Shown here: piece by piece, positions 1-6,710 of the stretch
Layout of the letters: each line of letters opens with the position of its first letter
How positions within the stretch are numbered: position 1 is the first letter of the stretch
NCBI RefSeq assembly: GCF_052180275.1
Contig: NZ_CP197465.1
Location: 3,534,001-3,598,000, forward strand
DNA: 64,000 nucleotides
Direction: 5' to 3'
DNA from: Kumtagia sp052180275
GTDB taxonomy: Bacteria; Pseudomonadota; Alphaproteobacteria; Rhizobiales; Rhizobiaceae
Notes under the pieces: generated by a model
The model's input: the letters and a program-made list of their open reading frames with translations, nothing else
What the model was told of the DNA's origin: nothing
Database searches by the model: none
Program-made: the position numbers and the translations under genes

Positions 1-1
1 G

Positions 2-145
2 CGGCCCTTCGATCTCGGCATGAAGGTCACGCCGGAATATGCCTATCACCTGGCCTACCCGACAGTTGCAGCCGACGATCCGCGCATCGCCGCGTTCCGT
101 GAATGGATCCTCGAAGAGGCACGCCTGGCGTCGCTGGAGAGTTGA
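2..145 (+). CDS. LysR-family transcriptional regulator, C-terminal fragment (cut by window edge)
   Basis: The first 47 codons read as the last part of a LysR-type regulator: a stretch with LAYP, then DDPRIAAFREWILEEA and a stop at 143-145. The pattern 'xxAFRxWLxEE' near the C-terminus is typical of the GcvA-like group, where it forms the last helix of the effector-binding domain. The DNA-binding half lies upstream of the window, so neither the regulated gene nor the full length can be judged. The assignment rests on this short C-terminal pattern only. Confidence 0.6.
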   Translation, partial: RPFDLGMKVTPEYAYHLAYPTVAADDPRIAAFREWILEEARLASLES

Positions 146-209
146 TCCCGCCCGCCGGTTGTCTTGTCGCCGAGCGCGCGATAGGCCATGCCGAAACGGC
201 GAGGTACTT

Positions 210-920
210 ATGGCTGCGGTGACGACGATCGGCTTCGACGCTGATGACACGCTCTGGCAGAACGAGCAGTTCTTCCGGCTGACGGAGGAGCGATTCCAAG
301 CTTTGCTTGCCGACCATGCACCACCGGGCGACCTGGTTTCGCGGCTGCTCGAGGCGGAAAAACGCAACCTCGCGCATTACGGATTCGGCATCAAGGGTTT
401 TACCCTGTCGATGATCGAGACGGCGGTCGAGGTCACCGGGGGAAAGGTCCCCGCCGCCGTGATCGGCCAGATCCTGGAAGCCGGCCGCGAGATGCTGTCG
501 CATCCGGTCGAGACCTTGCCGCATGCCGCCGACACGCTCGCGCGGCTGGCCGGACATTACCGCATCGTGCTCATCACCAAGGGCGACCTGTTCGACCAGG
601 AGCGCAAGCTGGCGCAATCGGGCCTGGGCGACATGTTCGACGCCGTGGAGATCGTCAGCGACAAGTCGGCCGCCACCTACGAGCGCATCTTTGCCCGCCA
701 CGGCGACGGTGCCGATACCGCGATGATGATCGGCAATTCGCTGAAATCCGACGTGGTGCCGGCGATCCGGGCGGGAAGCTGGGGCGTCTTCGTCCCGCAC
801 CCGCTGACCTGGGTGTTCGAGCATGTCGAACCCCCGCTCGGCGAGCCGCAGTTCCGCGAACTCGTGCATCTCGGCGAACTGCCGGAGTTGCTGGAGAAGA
901 TCGGTAGCGTCTCGGTTTGA
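210..920 (+). CDS. HAD-superfamily hydrolase
   Basis: A 236-aa protein that starts with the HAD motif I FDADDTLW (nucleophile D10, acid/base D12), followed by a helical cap, motif II around ITKGD (residues ~120-124) and motif III/IV MIGNSLKSDVVPAIRAG (~residues 172-188). Enzymes of this fold hydrolyse phosphate esters or C-halogen bonds through an aspartyl intermediate; the substrate cannot be told from sequence. The frame is open further upstream, but the ATG at 210 sits directly before the conserved N-terminus and the upstream translation is Arg-rich and non-conserved, so this start was chosen. It lies 64 bp after the LysR fragment on the same strand and is probably cytoplasmic. Confidence 0.85.
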   Translation: MAAVTTIGFDADDTLWQNEQFFRLTEERFQALLADHAPPGDLVSRLLEAEKRNLAHYGFGIKGFTLSMIETAVEVTGGKVPAAVIGQILEAGREMLSHPVETLPHAADTLARLAGHYRIVLITKGDLFDQERKLAQSGLGDMFDAVEIVSDKSAATYERIFARHGDGADTAMMIGNSLKSDVVPAIRAGSWGVFVPHPLTWVFEHVEPPLGEPQFRELVHLGELPELLEKIGSVSV

Positions 921-1092
921 GTGTCCGGTTTCGGCCTATCCTGGCTGCAACGACGATGATGCCATTGCCCAAAAGCCGACACTCGAATTGGAATATCTTT
1001 CATTTCTTGGATCGTGAGACTGCCCCAGGCGTGCCCGTTCCTCAGAGAGTGAGCGTTGGGCTCCCGGCACGAAGGCGCCGGGAGCCCGATCG

Positions 1093-1863
1093 TCACTTCA
1101 CAAGCGCGGCCTTTTCAATCACCGCGGCGACTTCCTTCGCGTGGACGACGAGCGAGGCATGGCTGCCGGCGACCTCCGTCGTCTGGGCCTTCATCTCGGC
1201 GGCGAAAAACTTCTGGGCCTCGGGCGCGATCACCTTGTCCTTGGTGCTGATCACATAGAATGTCGGCTTGTCGCGCCAGGCGGCCGTATCGACCGGTGCC
1301 TCGAACGCCGTGTGGTTCAGCGGAAGCTGATGGTTTGCCAGGGATTCGGCGATCTGCGGGGGCAGGTCAGCGGCGACCGCTGAAGGAAACACCTTGGGAT
1401 CGATGGTGAGGTTGCCTTTGTCGTCCGGACGTATAGCCGCGGCACCTTCGGTTGCCGGACCGCTCTTGGCGAGCGTCGCAAGGGATTGTCCCACATCCGG
1501 CGCGAACGCGGAGACATAGACCAATGCCGACACCTTGGGATCGTTGCCTGCTTCGGTGATGACCACGCCGCCCCAGGAGTGACCGACGAGGACGGTCTTG
1601 CCGTTCTGTTTCGCAAGCGCCTGCTTGGTCGCATCGACGTCCGCAGCGAGTGAGGTGAGCGGGTTTTCGACGAGCGTGACGTTGTAGCCCTTCTTCGTGA
1701 GGATGTCGGCAACGGGCTTCCAACTCGTCTGGTCGACGAAAGCGCCATGGACGAGTACGATGTTGTGAGCTGCACCCTTGGGCAGTTGAGCTGATTGGGC
1801 GGGGGCGGCAAATGTTGCTCCGGCCATGAGGACGGTGGCGACCGAGAGTAGAAGATTTCGCAT
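1093..1863 (-). CDS. Secreted alpha/beta-fold hydrolase
   Basis: A 256-aa protein with an N-terminal signal peptide (hydrophobic residues ~4-20, likely cleavage after Ala25). The mature part begins with an oxyanion-hole segment VLVHGAFVD (~37-44) and has the nucleophile elbow GHSWGG (94-99, Ser96). A late Asp/His pair (region with TKDKVIAPEAQ and SHASLVVH) would complete the triad. It resembles small esterase-like periplasmic hydrolases of the MhpC/salicylate-esterase group; the substrate is unknown. It is divergent from the AraC-type regulator at 2069, which makes regulation by that protein likely. An SD-like GGAGCAAACC sequence precedes the ATG. Confidence 0.85.
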   Translation of the reverse strand: MRNLLLSVATVLMAGATFAAPAQSAQLPKGAAHNIVLVHGAFVDQTSWKPVADILTKKGYNVTLVENPLTSLAADVDATKQALAKQNGKTVLVGHSWGGVVITEAGNDPKVSALVYVSAFAPDVGQSLATLAKSGPATEGAAAIRPDDKGNLTIDPKVFPSAVAADLPPQIAESLANHQLPLNHTAFEAPVDTAAWRDKPTFYVISTKDKVIAPEAQKFFAAEMKAQTTEVAGSHASLVVHAKEVAAVIEKAALVK

Positions 1864-2068
1864 GGTTTGCTCCTGTTGGGATGGCGGACGAATTAGGTCC
1901 AGAGAAGGGCAGGCGTCGGCAAAGTCGCGGTTCTTCCATCAGCCATTCTGCGAAATGGTATGCCGCGCGACGTGTTGGCTCGACCTGAGGTGAAGTAGGA
2001 CCTGGAGTTCTCGGACGTTAGGCTTCAATCGTCCGAATATTGTGTCTGACCGTCCGCTGTATTAGCGT
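1864..2068. promoter_or_regulatory. Divergent intergenic region, hydrolase / AraC regulator
   Basis: 205 bp between two divergent starts, so it must hold both promoters and probably the AraC-family binding site. I see no strong inverted repeat; AraC-type operators are often direct half-sites that are hard to spot by eye. Confidence 0.4.
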
Positions 2069-3037
2069 ATGGCGATGGATGTCCTTGCCCAAGTGCTCGA
2101 TCGCGTCCGCCTCGGTGGGACTCTGCTCTTCCACTTCGAGCTCGGCTATCCGTGGAATCTGGCATTGCCGGCGCGCCCCTACGCCCTGTTCCACTATCTC
2201 AGTCGCGGCTCAGCTACCCTCGTGCTTGAACAGGGACGAGAACTCCGGATGACTGAGGGCGACTTTGTCGTCGTCACGCGCGGCGAGCCGCACCTGATTT
2301 ATTCGGACCGCGGGGCGAAGCCTTTACAGATCCTGGACCTCGATCGACCGTCCGGACGCCTTGGCGTCGTTCGTCATGGAGGCGACGCACAGCCGCTCTC
2401 GACGATGATCTGCGGCAATTTCACTGTGGAGCGGCCCTCGCGCGGCAGCGTCTTGGAATTGCTTCCGCCTCTGCTTCTCTTGAAGCCGACAGACGGCGGC
2501 GGAGGGCTCGAGACGCTTCTGGAACGCATGGTTAGCGAGTCGTCGTTTGCGCGTCCCGGCCAGGACATCGCACTGTCGCGGCTGACAGAAGTACTCTTCG
2601 TCGAGGTGTTGCGGAGCTGGATCGAGTCTCTCGAATACGGAGAGGGCGGGTGGCTCGGGGCGATGGCGGACCCGCACATAGGACCGGCGCTTCAGTTGAT
2701 CCACGAACGACCGGATCAGCCCTGGACCCTCGGCGACCTTGGGCACCGCGTGGGGCTCGGTCGCTCTGCTTTTTCGGCTCGCTTCACCAAGCTCGTTGGC
2801 CAGCCCATGTACCGTTACCTGATCGCACGCCGAATGTCGGAGGCTGCGTTTCTGCTCGAAACAAGCGACGAGGGAATCGCACGGATTGCGACCCGTGTCG
2901 GCTACGAGACCGCGGCCGCGTTTTCGAAGCTGTTCCATCGACATCATGGCCTATCGCCTGGCCGTTACCGAGCAACTCGGCGCTCTGACGGCGGCCCCAG
3001 TCAATTTGACATTCTAGAAGTAGAAGTCACCGACTGA
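2069..3037 (+). CDS. AraC-family transcriptional regulator with cupin-type sensor domain
   Basis: 322 aa. Residues ~1-180 look like the cupin_6-type AraC ligand-binding domain (FHYLSRGSATLVLE, then GDFVVVTRGEPHLI). Residues ~210-310 form the double helix-turn-helix of the AraC family: WTLGDLGHRVGLGRSAFSARF for the first HTH and IARIATRVGYETAAAFSKLF with the conserved LSPGRYR tail for the second. Proteins with this layout commonly control a neighbouring oxidoreductase or hydrolase gene. Here the partner is the divergent secreted hydrolase. The ATG at 2069 gives a full-length domain; another methionine two codons later is equally possible. Confidence 0.88.
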   Translation: MAMDVLAQVLDRVRLGGTLLFHFELGYPWNLALPARPYALFHYLSRGSATLVLEQGRELRMTEGDFVVVTRGEPHLIYSDRGAKPLQILDLDRPSGRLGVVRHGGDAQPLSTMICGNFTVERPSRGSVLELLPPLLLLKPTDGGGGLETLLERMVSESSFARPGQDIALSRLTEVLFVEVLRSWIESLEYGEGGWLGAMADPHIGPALQLIHERPDQPWTLGDLGHRVGLGRSAFSARFTKLVGQPMYRYLIARRMSEAAFLLETSDEGIARIATRVGYETAAAFSKLFHRHHGLSPGRYRATRRSDGGPSQFDILEVEVTD

Positions 3038-3333
3038 GACGAACAGGCTAAAGGTCGTTCAGCAACGAGCCGAGCGTAACACTGCCGAATGCTGATTCAC
3101 GCAGGCGCCTGGCTCCGGAGGACCTCCTTACCGCCAGTTGGGAAGACATTTGAGGCGAACGGCAGCTTACGGGATTCGCGATCCAGGGAGTCAACGTCGC
3201 AGATGCGGCGCAAAGCGGTCACTAACGTCTCGACTGACTTCCGTCGGCTTTGGGCTAAAGCCGGTCGTCGCCTTGGTCGAGCCAACGTTCGCTTTCCAGG
3301 CTACCTTTCTGAAAGCCGCCGTTCACCAGAAGC
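3038..3333. other. Non-coding stretch left of the IS3 element
   Basis: No convincing gene. The right part (about 3200-3330) contains phrases such as AAAGCGGTCA, AACGTTCGCTTTCC and GAAAGCCGCCGTTCA, which resemble degenerate copies of the GCTTTCC/GCGGAC-type intergenic repeat seen again at 5078-6645. It could be decayed repeat sequence. Confidence 0.35.
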
Positions 3334-3359
3334 TGAACCGCGCCGGGTTTGCCGGAGGC
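3334..3359. repeat. IS3 element, left terminal inverted repeat
   Basis: 26 bp, perfect inverted match to 4632-4657; it lies just beyond the orfB stop. Confidence 0.9.
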
Positions 3360-3372
3360 CGTTTGGTTTGAG

Positions 3373-4281
3373 TCACGCCGCCATGGCTGGTTTGTCCAGC
3401 ATGGCGTAGTAGCGTGCCTCGGCTTCGGCCGGCGGGATGTTGCCGATGGGCTCCAGCAGCCGGCGATTGTTGAACCAGTCCACCCATTCCAGCGTCGCGA
3501 ACTCGACGACCTCGAAGGAGCGCCACGGCCCGCGCCGGTGAATGACCTCGGCCTTGTAGAGTCCGTTGATCGTCTCGGCCAGCGCGTTGTCATAGGAATC
3601 GCCGACGCTGCCGACCGATGGCTCGACACCGGCCTCGGCCAGGCGCTCGGTGTATTTGATCGACACGTATTGGCTGCCCCTGTCGCTGTGGTGAACCAGG
3701 CCGCCGCCATGGAGCGGACGCCGGTCATGAAGCGCCTGCTCCAGAGCATCGAGGACGAAGCCGGCATGCGCCGATCGGCTCGCCCGCCAGCCGACGATCC
3801 GGCGGGCATAGGCGTCGATGACGAAGGCTACTACGTAGACGAAGCCGGCCCAGGTCGCGACATAGGTGAAGTCGGAGACCCACAGCCTGTTCGGCGCCTG
3901 CGCGTGGAACTGGCGATTGACCTGATCCAGCGGACAGGGCGCGGTCCTGTCGCTGATCGTCGTCTTCACCGGCTTGCCGCGGATCGCCCCTTCGAGGCCC
4001 ATTTCCCGCATCAGCCGCGAGACGGCGCAGCGGGCGACGTCGAAGCCTTCCCGCCTGAGCTGCCGCCAGACCTTGCGCACGCCGTAGACGCGGAAGTTCT
4101 CCTCGAACACGCGCCGCACCTCGATCTTGAGTTCCTCATCCCGCTTCGCCCGCGCCGACAGCCGGGAGGGATCGCGCCGCTTGGCGACATGGTCGTGGTA
4201 GGTCGACGGGGCGATCGGCAGCACCTTGCAGATCGGCTCGACCCCATGCGCCTCGCGGTGATCGTCGATGAACGCGATCAT
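3373..4281 (-). CDS. IS3-family transposase, OrfB (DDE catalytic subunit)
   Basis: 302 aa. The N-terminal HTH_21 region (residues ~45-100, VYGVRKVWRQLRREG) leads into the integrase core: first Asp in VSDFTYV, second in HHSDRGSQY, Glu in NALAETINGLYKAE, followed by the conserved WVDWFNNRRLLEPIG segment. All three catalytic acids are present, so it should be active. In this family OrfB is normally made as an OrfAB fusion by -1 frameshifting; its frame is the -1 frame of OrfA and stays open upstream of the ATG (checked for at least 45 bp), which is compatible with that. The ATG overlaps the orfA stop as ATGA. Confidence 0.93.
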   Translation of the reverse strand: MIAFIDDHREAHGVEPICKVLPIAPSTYHDHVAKRRDPSRLSARAKRDEELKIEVRRVFEENFRVYGVRKVWRQLRREGFDVARCAVSRLMREMGLEGAIRGKPVKTTISDRTAPCPLDQVNRQFHAQAPNRLWVSDFTYVATWAGFVYVVAFVIDAYARRIVGWRASRSAHAGFVLDALEQALHDRRPLHGGGLVHHSDRGSQYVSIKYTERLAEAGVEPSVGSVGDSYDNALAETINGLYKAEVIHRRGPWRSFEVVEFATLEWVDWFNNRRLLEPIGNIPPAEAEARYYAMLDKPAMAA

Positions 4282-4604
4282 GGCTTGAACCGGCGGTCGA
4301 GCTCCGCCATCGCAAAATAAGCGCTCGCCTTGCGCAGGATCTCGTTGGCCTGACGCAGCTCCCGGTTCTCCCGCTCCAGAGCCTTCAGCTTCTCGGCGAC
4401 CTCGGTGGGAAGGCCGGCGCGCACGCCGCTGTCCACCTCAGCCTTCTTCACCCATCCATTGAGCGACTGCGCCGTGCAGCCGATCTTTGCCGCGATCGAG
4501 GACACCGCTGCCCAGCGTGATGAATGCTCGCTTTCGTGGTCCAAAACCATGCGCACCGCGCGGGCGCGCACTTCGGGAGAAAACCTGTTCGTCGTCTTGC
4601 TCAT
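4278..4604 (-). CDS. IS3-family transposase, OrfA (helix-turn-helix subunit)
   Basis: 108 aa. An N-terminal HTH (FSPEVRARAVRMVLDH, then SIAAKIGCTAQSLNGWVKKAE) is followed by a leucine-zipper-like coiled coil (LKALERENRELRQANEILRKAS), the standard OrfA layout of IS51/IS3 elements. OrfA binds the element ends and supplies the N-terminus of the OrfAB transposase. The full length and the intact reading frame suggest a functional element. A classical A6G slippery heptamer was not seen near the overlap. Confidence 0.9.
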   Translation of the reverse strand: MSKTTNRFSPEVRARAVRMVLDHESEHSSRWAAVSSIAAKIGCTAQSLNGWVKKAEVDSGVRAGLPTEVAEKLKALERENRELRQANEILRKASAYFAMAELDRRFKP

Positions 4605-4619
4605 GATGGCTCCACCTTC

Positions 4620-5072
4620 TCAAGGTTTGGAGCCTCCGGCAAACCCGGCGCGGTTCATATCGAGAATCGCCACGCCACTATCGGGCTGGAAGAGTAAAAA
4701 TTCGAAGAATCGGCAATTAGATATCAGGAAAAGAATCTGCTCCAATTTCCCTTGGTAAGCTAGCCACGGAGGGCTATCTTCATCTGTAGTCAGCAAAACA
4801 ACCTGTGATCCATTTCCGGCCAACTCGCAAAGAATCGTCAAACATTCGTCATTGTTGCGATGGGAAAATGTCGTGGTCGGAACTTTTAAGCTCTCCCACC
4901 AATTCAAAAAGCTGTCGTCAAGAACGAATCGCTGTCGTAACATCTTAGTGCAGTGGATCGCATCTAAGTCGGAGACTGAGATCGCACCGCAGGCGCTTGC
5001 AGCGTCGTGTAATTCCCTCTTCAATTCTAAGTCGATTGCCACGAATAACCTAAAGGCTGAATAGCCCAACAT
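4620..5072 (-). pseudogene. Unknown gene truncated at its 3' end by the IS3 element
   Basis: The frame encodes about 150 aa, but only residues up to ...DSGVAILD are native. The final residues (MNRAGFAGGSKP) come from the IS end, with the stop inside the element. The native part has an N-terminal helical region, a central segment with VVLLTTDEDSPPW and a late FFEFLLFQ motif. It resembles the small uncharacterised 'FFEYxLV' protein families seen in bacterial accessory loci, some of which may be immunity-like; this is a weak impression. The ATG at 5072 is preceded by GGAAAG; a GTG at 5087 is the alternative start. The other half of the gene is not visible left of the element. Confidence 0.6.
4632..4657. 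repeat. IS3 element, right terminal inverted repeat
   Basis: 26 bp, perfect inverted copy of 3334-3359. It supplies the last codons of the truncated gene that reads into it. Confidence 0.9.
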
Positions 5073-5077
5073 ACGAC

Positions 5078-5100
5078 AGCTTTCCACCCATTGCGGACGC
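5078..5100. repeat. Intergenic repeat copy 1 (CTTTCCACCCATTGCGG core)
   Basis: Shares 20 consecutive bases with the copy at 5888-5911 (GCTTTCCACCCATTGCGGAC here). The left stem half has decayed (ACAGCT instead of GTCCGC). It sits between two divergent small genes. Confidence 0.7.
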
Positions 5101-5124
5101 TACCGCCGATTGGCATGGTAAGCT

Positions 5125-5481
5125 ATGGGCGTGATCTCCTTCGATAAGACTGGTGAGGTTTGGGGCGCCAGTTCTCGCATCATCTACGCCATGCTCCATG
5201 ACATGATGGACATGGCGGGGCCGCGTCCCTTTCTCACCGCGTTCATTCAAGCCTTTGATCATGGCTACAATGCCATCGGTCTCGACGAGGTGTCGCTTGC
5301 CGAGCACCAGGAATTCAGCACCCTCGTGCGGCGCTTCGTCCAGACAGGGAAATGGCGCGGATATGCGCAGGGAAAGATGGAGCAGTTCGAGCTTGACGTG
5401 ATGTTGCAGAGGCTCGAACAACTCACCGAAGCCTCATTGGCGGTCCGGCATGCGGCAGCGAGACAGCAGCGGGGCAACTAA
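5125..5481 (+). CDS. Hypothetical protein, 118 aa
   Basis: Not recognised. It reads as a soluble, mostly helical protein with many Met, Phe and Gln residues, no signal peptide and no membrane segment. It is the first of four small genes pointing the same way and is bounded by copies of the same intergenic repeat. No strong Shine-Dalgarno is visible: upstream of the ATG is GGTAAGCT. Codon use is less strictly GC3 than in the core genes of this window, consistent with an accessory gene. An immunity-like or phage-defence accessory role is only a guess from size and context. Confidence 0.6.
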   Translation: MGVISFDKTGEVWGASSRIIYAMLHDMMDMAGPRPFLTAFIQAFDHGYNAIGLDEVSLAEHQEFSTLVRRFVQTGKWRGYAQGKMEQFELDVMLQRLEQLTEASLAVRHAAARQQRGN

Positions 5482-5487
5482 TCCATA

Positions 5488-5511
5488 TCTGCTTTCCGCT
5501 CATTGCGAAAA
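5488..5511. repeat. Intergenic repeat copy 2 (degenerate)
   Basis: GCTTTCCGCTCATTGCGAAA at 5491-5510 matches the other copies at most core positions. It lies between the first and second small gene. Confidence 0.55.
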
Positions 5512-5548
5512 TTTGCATTTATCTGGGAACGCCATGAAGGAACCGATC

Positions 5549-5876
5549 ATGAGGATCACAACGGCCGAGAGTCTGGACGCTTTGGAGGGCGAGTTCACGT
5601 CTGATGACGGGTTTTTCTCAAAGCTCCATTTTCGTACGTTTCGAACCTGAAGCCGGCATGCGCCTTTTGGCTTATGTCAAAGCCCTAAGTCTGTCGTCAG
5701 ATCACCGGACAAACTACCGACTCCTTTGGCTGTTGTGGCAAGCGCAGATTGATCTGGAGATTGCTTCCGCTCATGAAGTTGGTGGGAGAGAATTTACGCA
5801 ATTACAGGAAAAGCTGTTTCCAGAGTTCGCCCGAATATTCGACACAGAGCTTCGACCTTTAGGGGGGCAGAGCTAA
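5549..5876 (+). pseudogene. Small unknown gene with a probable single-base frameshift
   Basis: An ATG at 5549 with an AAGGA sequence 7 bases upstream starts MRITTAESLDALEGEF and continues to SKLHF before a stop at 5648-5650. The adjacent frame takes over near 5640 with EPEAGMRLLAYVKALSLSSDH and runs to 5876. Both pieces look like natural protein and the switch needs only one base removed near 5640, so a frameshifted gene of about 108 codons is the simplest reading. Alternatively, a separate 90-aa frame starts at 5604. The product is not recognised; the second half is helical with a Trp-rich LLWLLWQAQ stretch. Confidence 0.5.
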
Positions 5877-5887
5877 GGGATCCAATA

Positions 5888-5911
5888 GTCCGCTTTCCAC
5901 CCATTGCGGAC
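5888..5911. repeat. Intergenic repeat copy 3 (best-preserved hairpin)
   Basis: A 24-base unit with perfect 6-bp arms, GTCCGC at 5888-5893 and GCGGAC at 5906-5911, around a 12-base loop. It follows the frameshifted gene and precedes the third small gene. Confidence 0.7.
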
Positions 5912-5942
5912 CATGCCCCCAGGCGTGCATTGTCCTGACGCT

Positions 5943-6326
5943 ATGACAAACACTTCGATACTGAAGGGAATGCGGGGCCTCGTAAGCCTCTTCGTTCAGC
6001 ATTGCGAAGACCGCGAAACGCTGGAGCAGCTTGGCCGGACGATCCAGGATCGCGGCTCCTGGACCAAGGCTCACGGCGCATTCGGGAATATTCGTGCCAA
6101 AACGCTGAAGGCCGAACGTCGATCCGATCGCAAGCTCGAGGCACAATATCTATTTGAAGAAGCCTGTGCGAAGACCCTCTACAATCTGACACACCCGCAG
6201 GGGCCTTTTGATCCAGATTCGCCATATTGGATTATCCCAAATGCGTTGAGCCTGGCGGCGGAGCTTGGGATCGATCCGATTGAGGTCATCAAATTAGTTG
6301 GAAATAAATCGGGCGGTTTTGATTGA
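5943..6326 (+). CDS. Hypothetical protein, 127 aa
   Basis: Not recognised. The protein is soluble with a charged central part (FGNIRAKTLKAERRSDRKLEAQ) and a C-terminal helical region that includes PYWIIPNALSLAAELGI. The frame is open 13 codons further upstream, but that extension crosses the repeat at 5888-5911, so the ATG at 5943 was chosen. It ends 21 bp before the next small gene, suggesting a shared transcript with it. Confidence 0.6.
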   Translation: MTNTSILKGMRGLVSLFVQHCEDRETLEQLGRTIQDRGSWTKAHGAFGNIRAKTLKAERRSDRKLEAQYLFEEACAKTLYNLTHPQGPFDPDSPYWIIPNALSLAAELGIDPIEVIKLVGNKSGGFD

Positions 6327-6347
6327 CCGTTTGCCATAGCTGCCAGC

Positions 6348-6620
6348 ATGTCGACCATCGACGCCAGTATTTTAAACCAGTTGCCACTCGCTGACATCGA
6401 GAGCGTCGCGTTCTACAAGCGCGACGAGATCACCACCGATTTGATTTGTTGCGAGGTGAAGATTGACGGCAAAATCTGGTTCTTCCACGAGGAGTGGATG
6501 GGCTGGAGCCTGCTGCTGGAGCATGTTCAGAAGCTGCCGGGTTTTCGCGCTGATTGGTTTGCTGCCGTATCAAGTCCGGCTTTCGAGACCTGTGAAACGG
6601 TCGCATTTCGCCGCGTTTGA
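6348..6620 (+). CDS. Hypothetical protein, 90 aa
   Basis: A compact protein with an alternating beta-strand start (VAFYKRDEITTDLICCEVKI), a FFHEEWMGW motif and LPGFRADWFAAVS near the end. I have the impression of having seen this pattern in small uncharacterised proteins of Alphaproteobacteria, without an assigned function. No signal peptide or membrane helix. It is the last gene of the co-oriented small-gene array, and a degenerate copy of the same repeat follows at 6626-6645. Confidence 0.65.
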   Translation: MSTIDASILNQLPLADIESVAFYKRDEITTDLICCEVKIDGKIWFFHEEWMGWSLLLEHVQKLPGFRADWFAAVSSPAFETCETVAFRRV

Positions 6621-6625
6621 CGGAG

Positions 6626-6645
6626 CCGCTTTCCATTCGCAACCG
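6626..6645. repeat. Intergenic repeat copy 4 (degenerate)
   Basis: GCCGCTTTCCATTCGCAACC keeps the CGCTTTCC...ATT.GC skeleton with a short internal deletion compared with the copy at 5888. Confidence 0.4.
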
Positions 6646-6710
6646 ACATCTAAACCGCGACTGGGCCAAAGCATCGGCTGAGTGGCTCCACGACTGGCCG
6701 CGCTCGGCGC

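Larger units (their letters stand above)
3334..4657 (-). mobile_element. IS3-family insertion sequence (IS51-like), complete
   Basis: A 1,324-bp element with two overlapping transposase frames and identical 26-bp terminal inverted repeats that begin TGAACCGCGCCGGG (3334-3359 and, inverted, 4632-4657). The ends are TG...CA as usual in IS3. The bases just outside (AGC on the left, TAT on the right) do not match, so no 3-5-bp target duplication is visible. That points to a later deletion or recombination at one side. The right end cuts an unknown gene. Confidence 0.9.

Noticed and set aside
4278..4330. Programmed -1 frameshift signal for OrfAB in the IS3 element
   Set aside because: The frames are arranged correctly, but no standard slippery heptamer such as A6G was found near the overlap, so the site is not annotated.
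5078..6645. Integron-like cassette array with attC sites
   Set aside because: The repeats lack the paired RYYYAAC/GTTRRRY core sites of attC and no integrase is present, so the integron reading is not supported.
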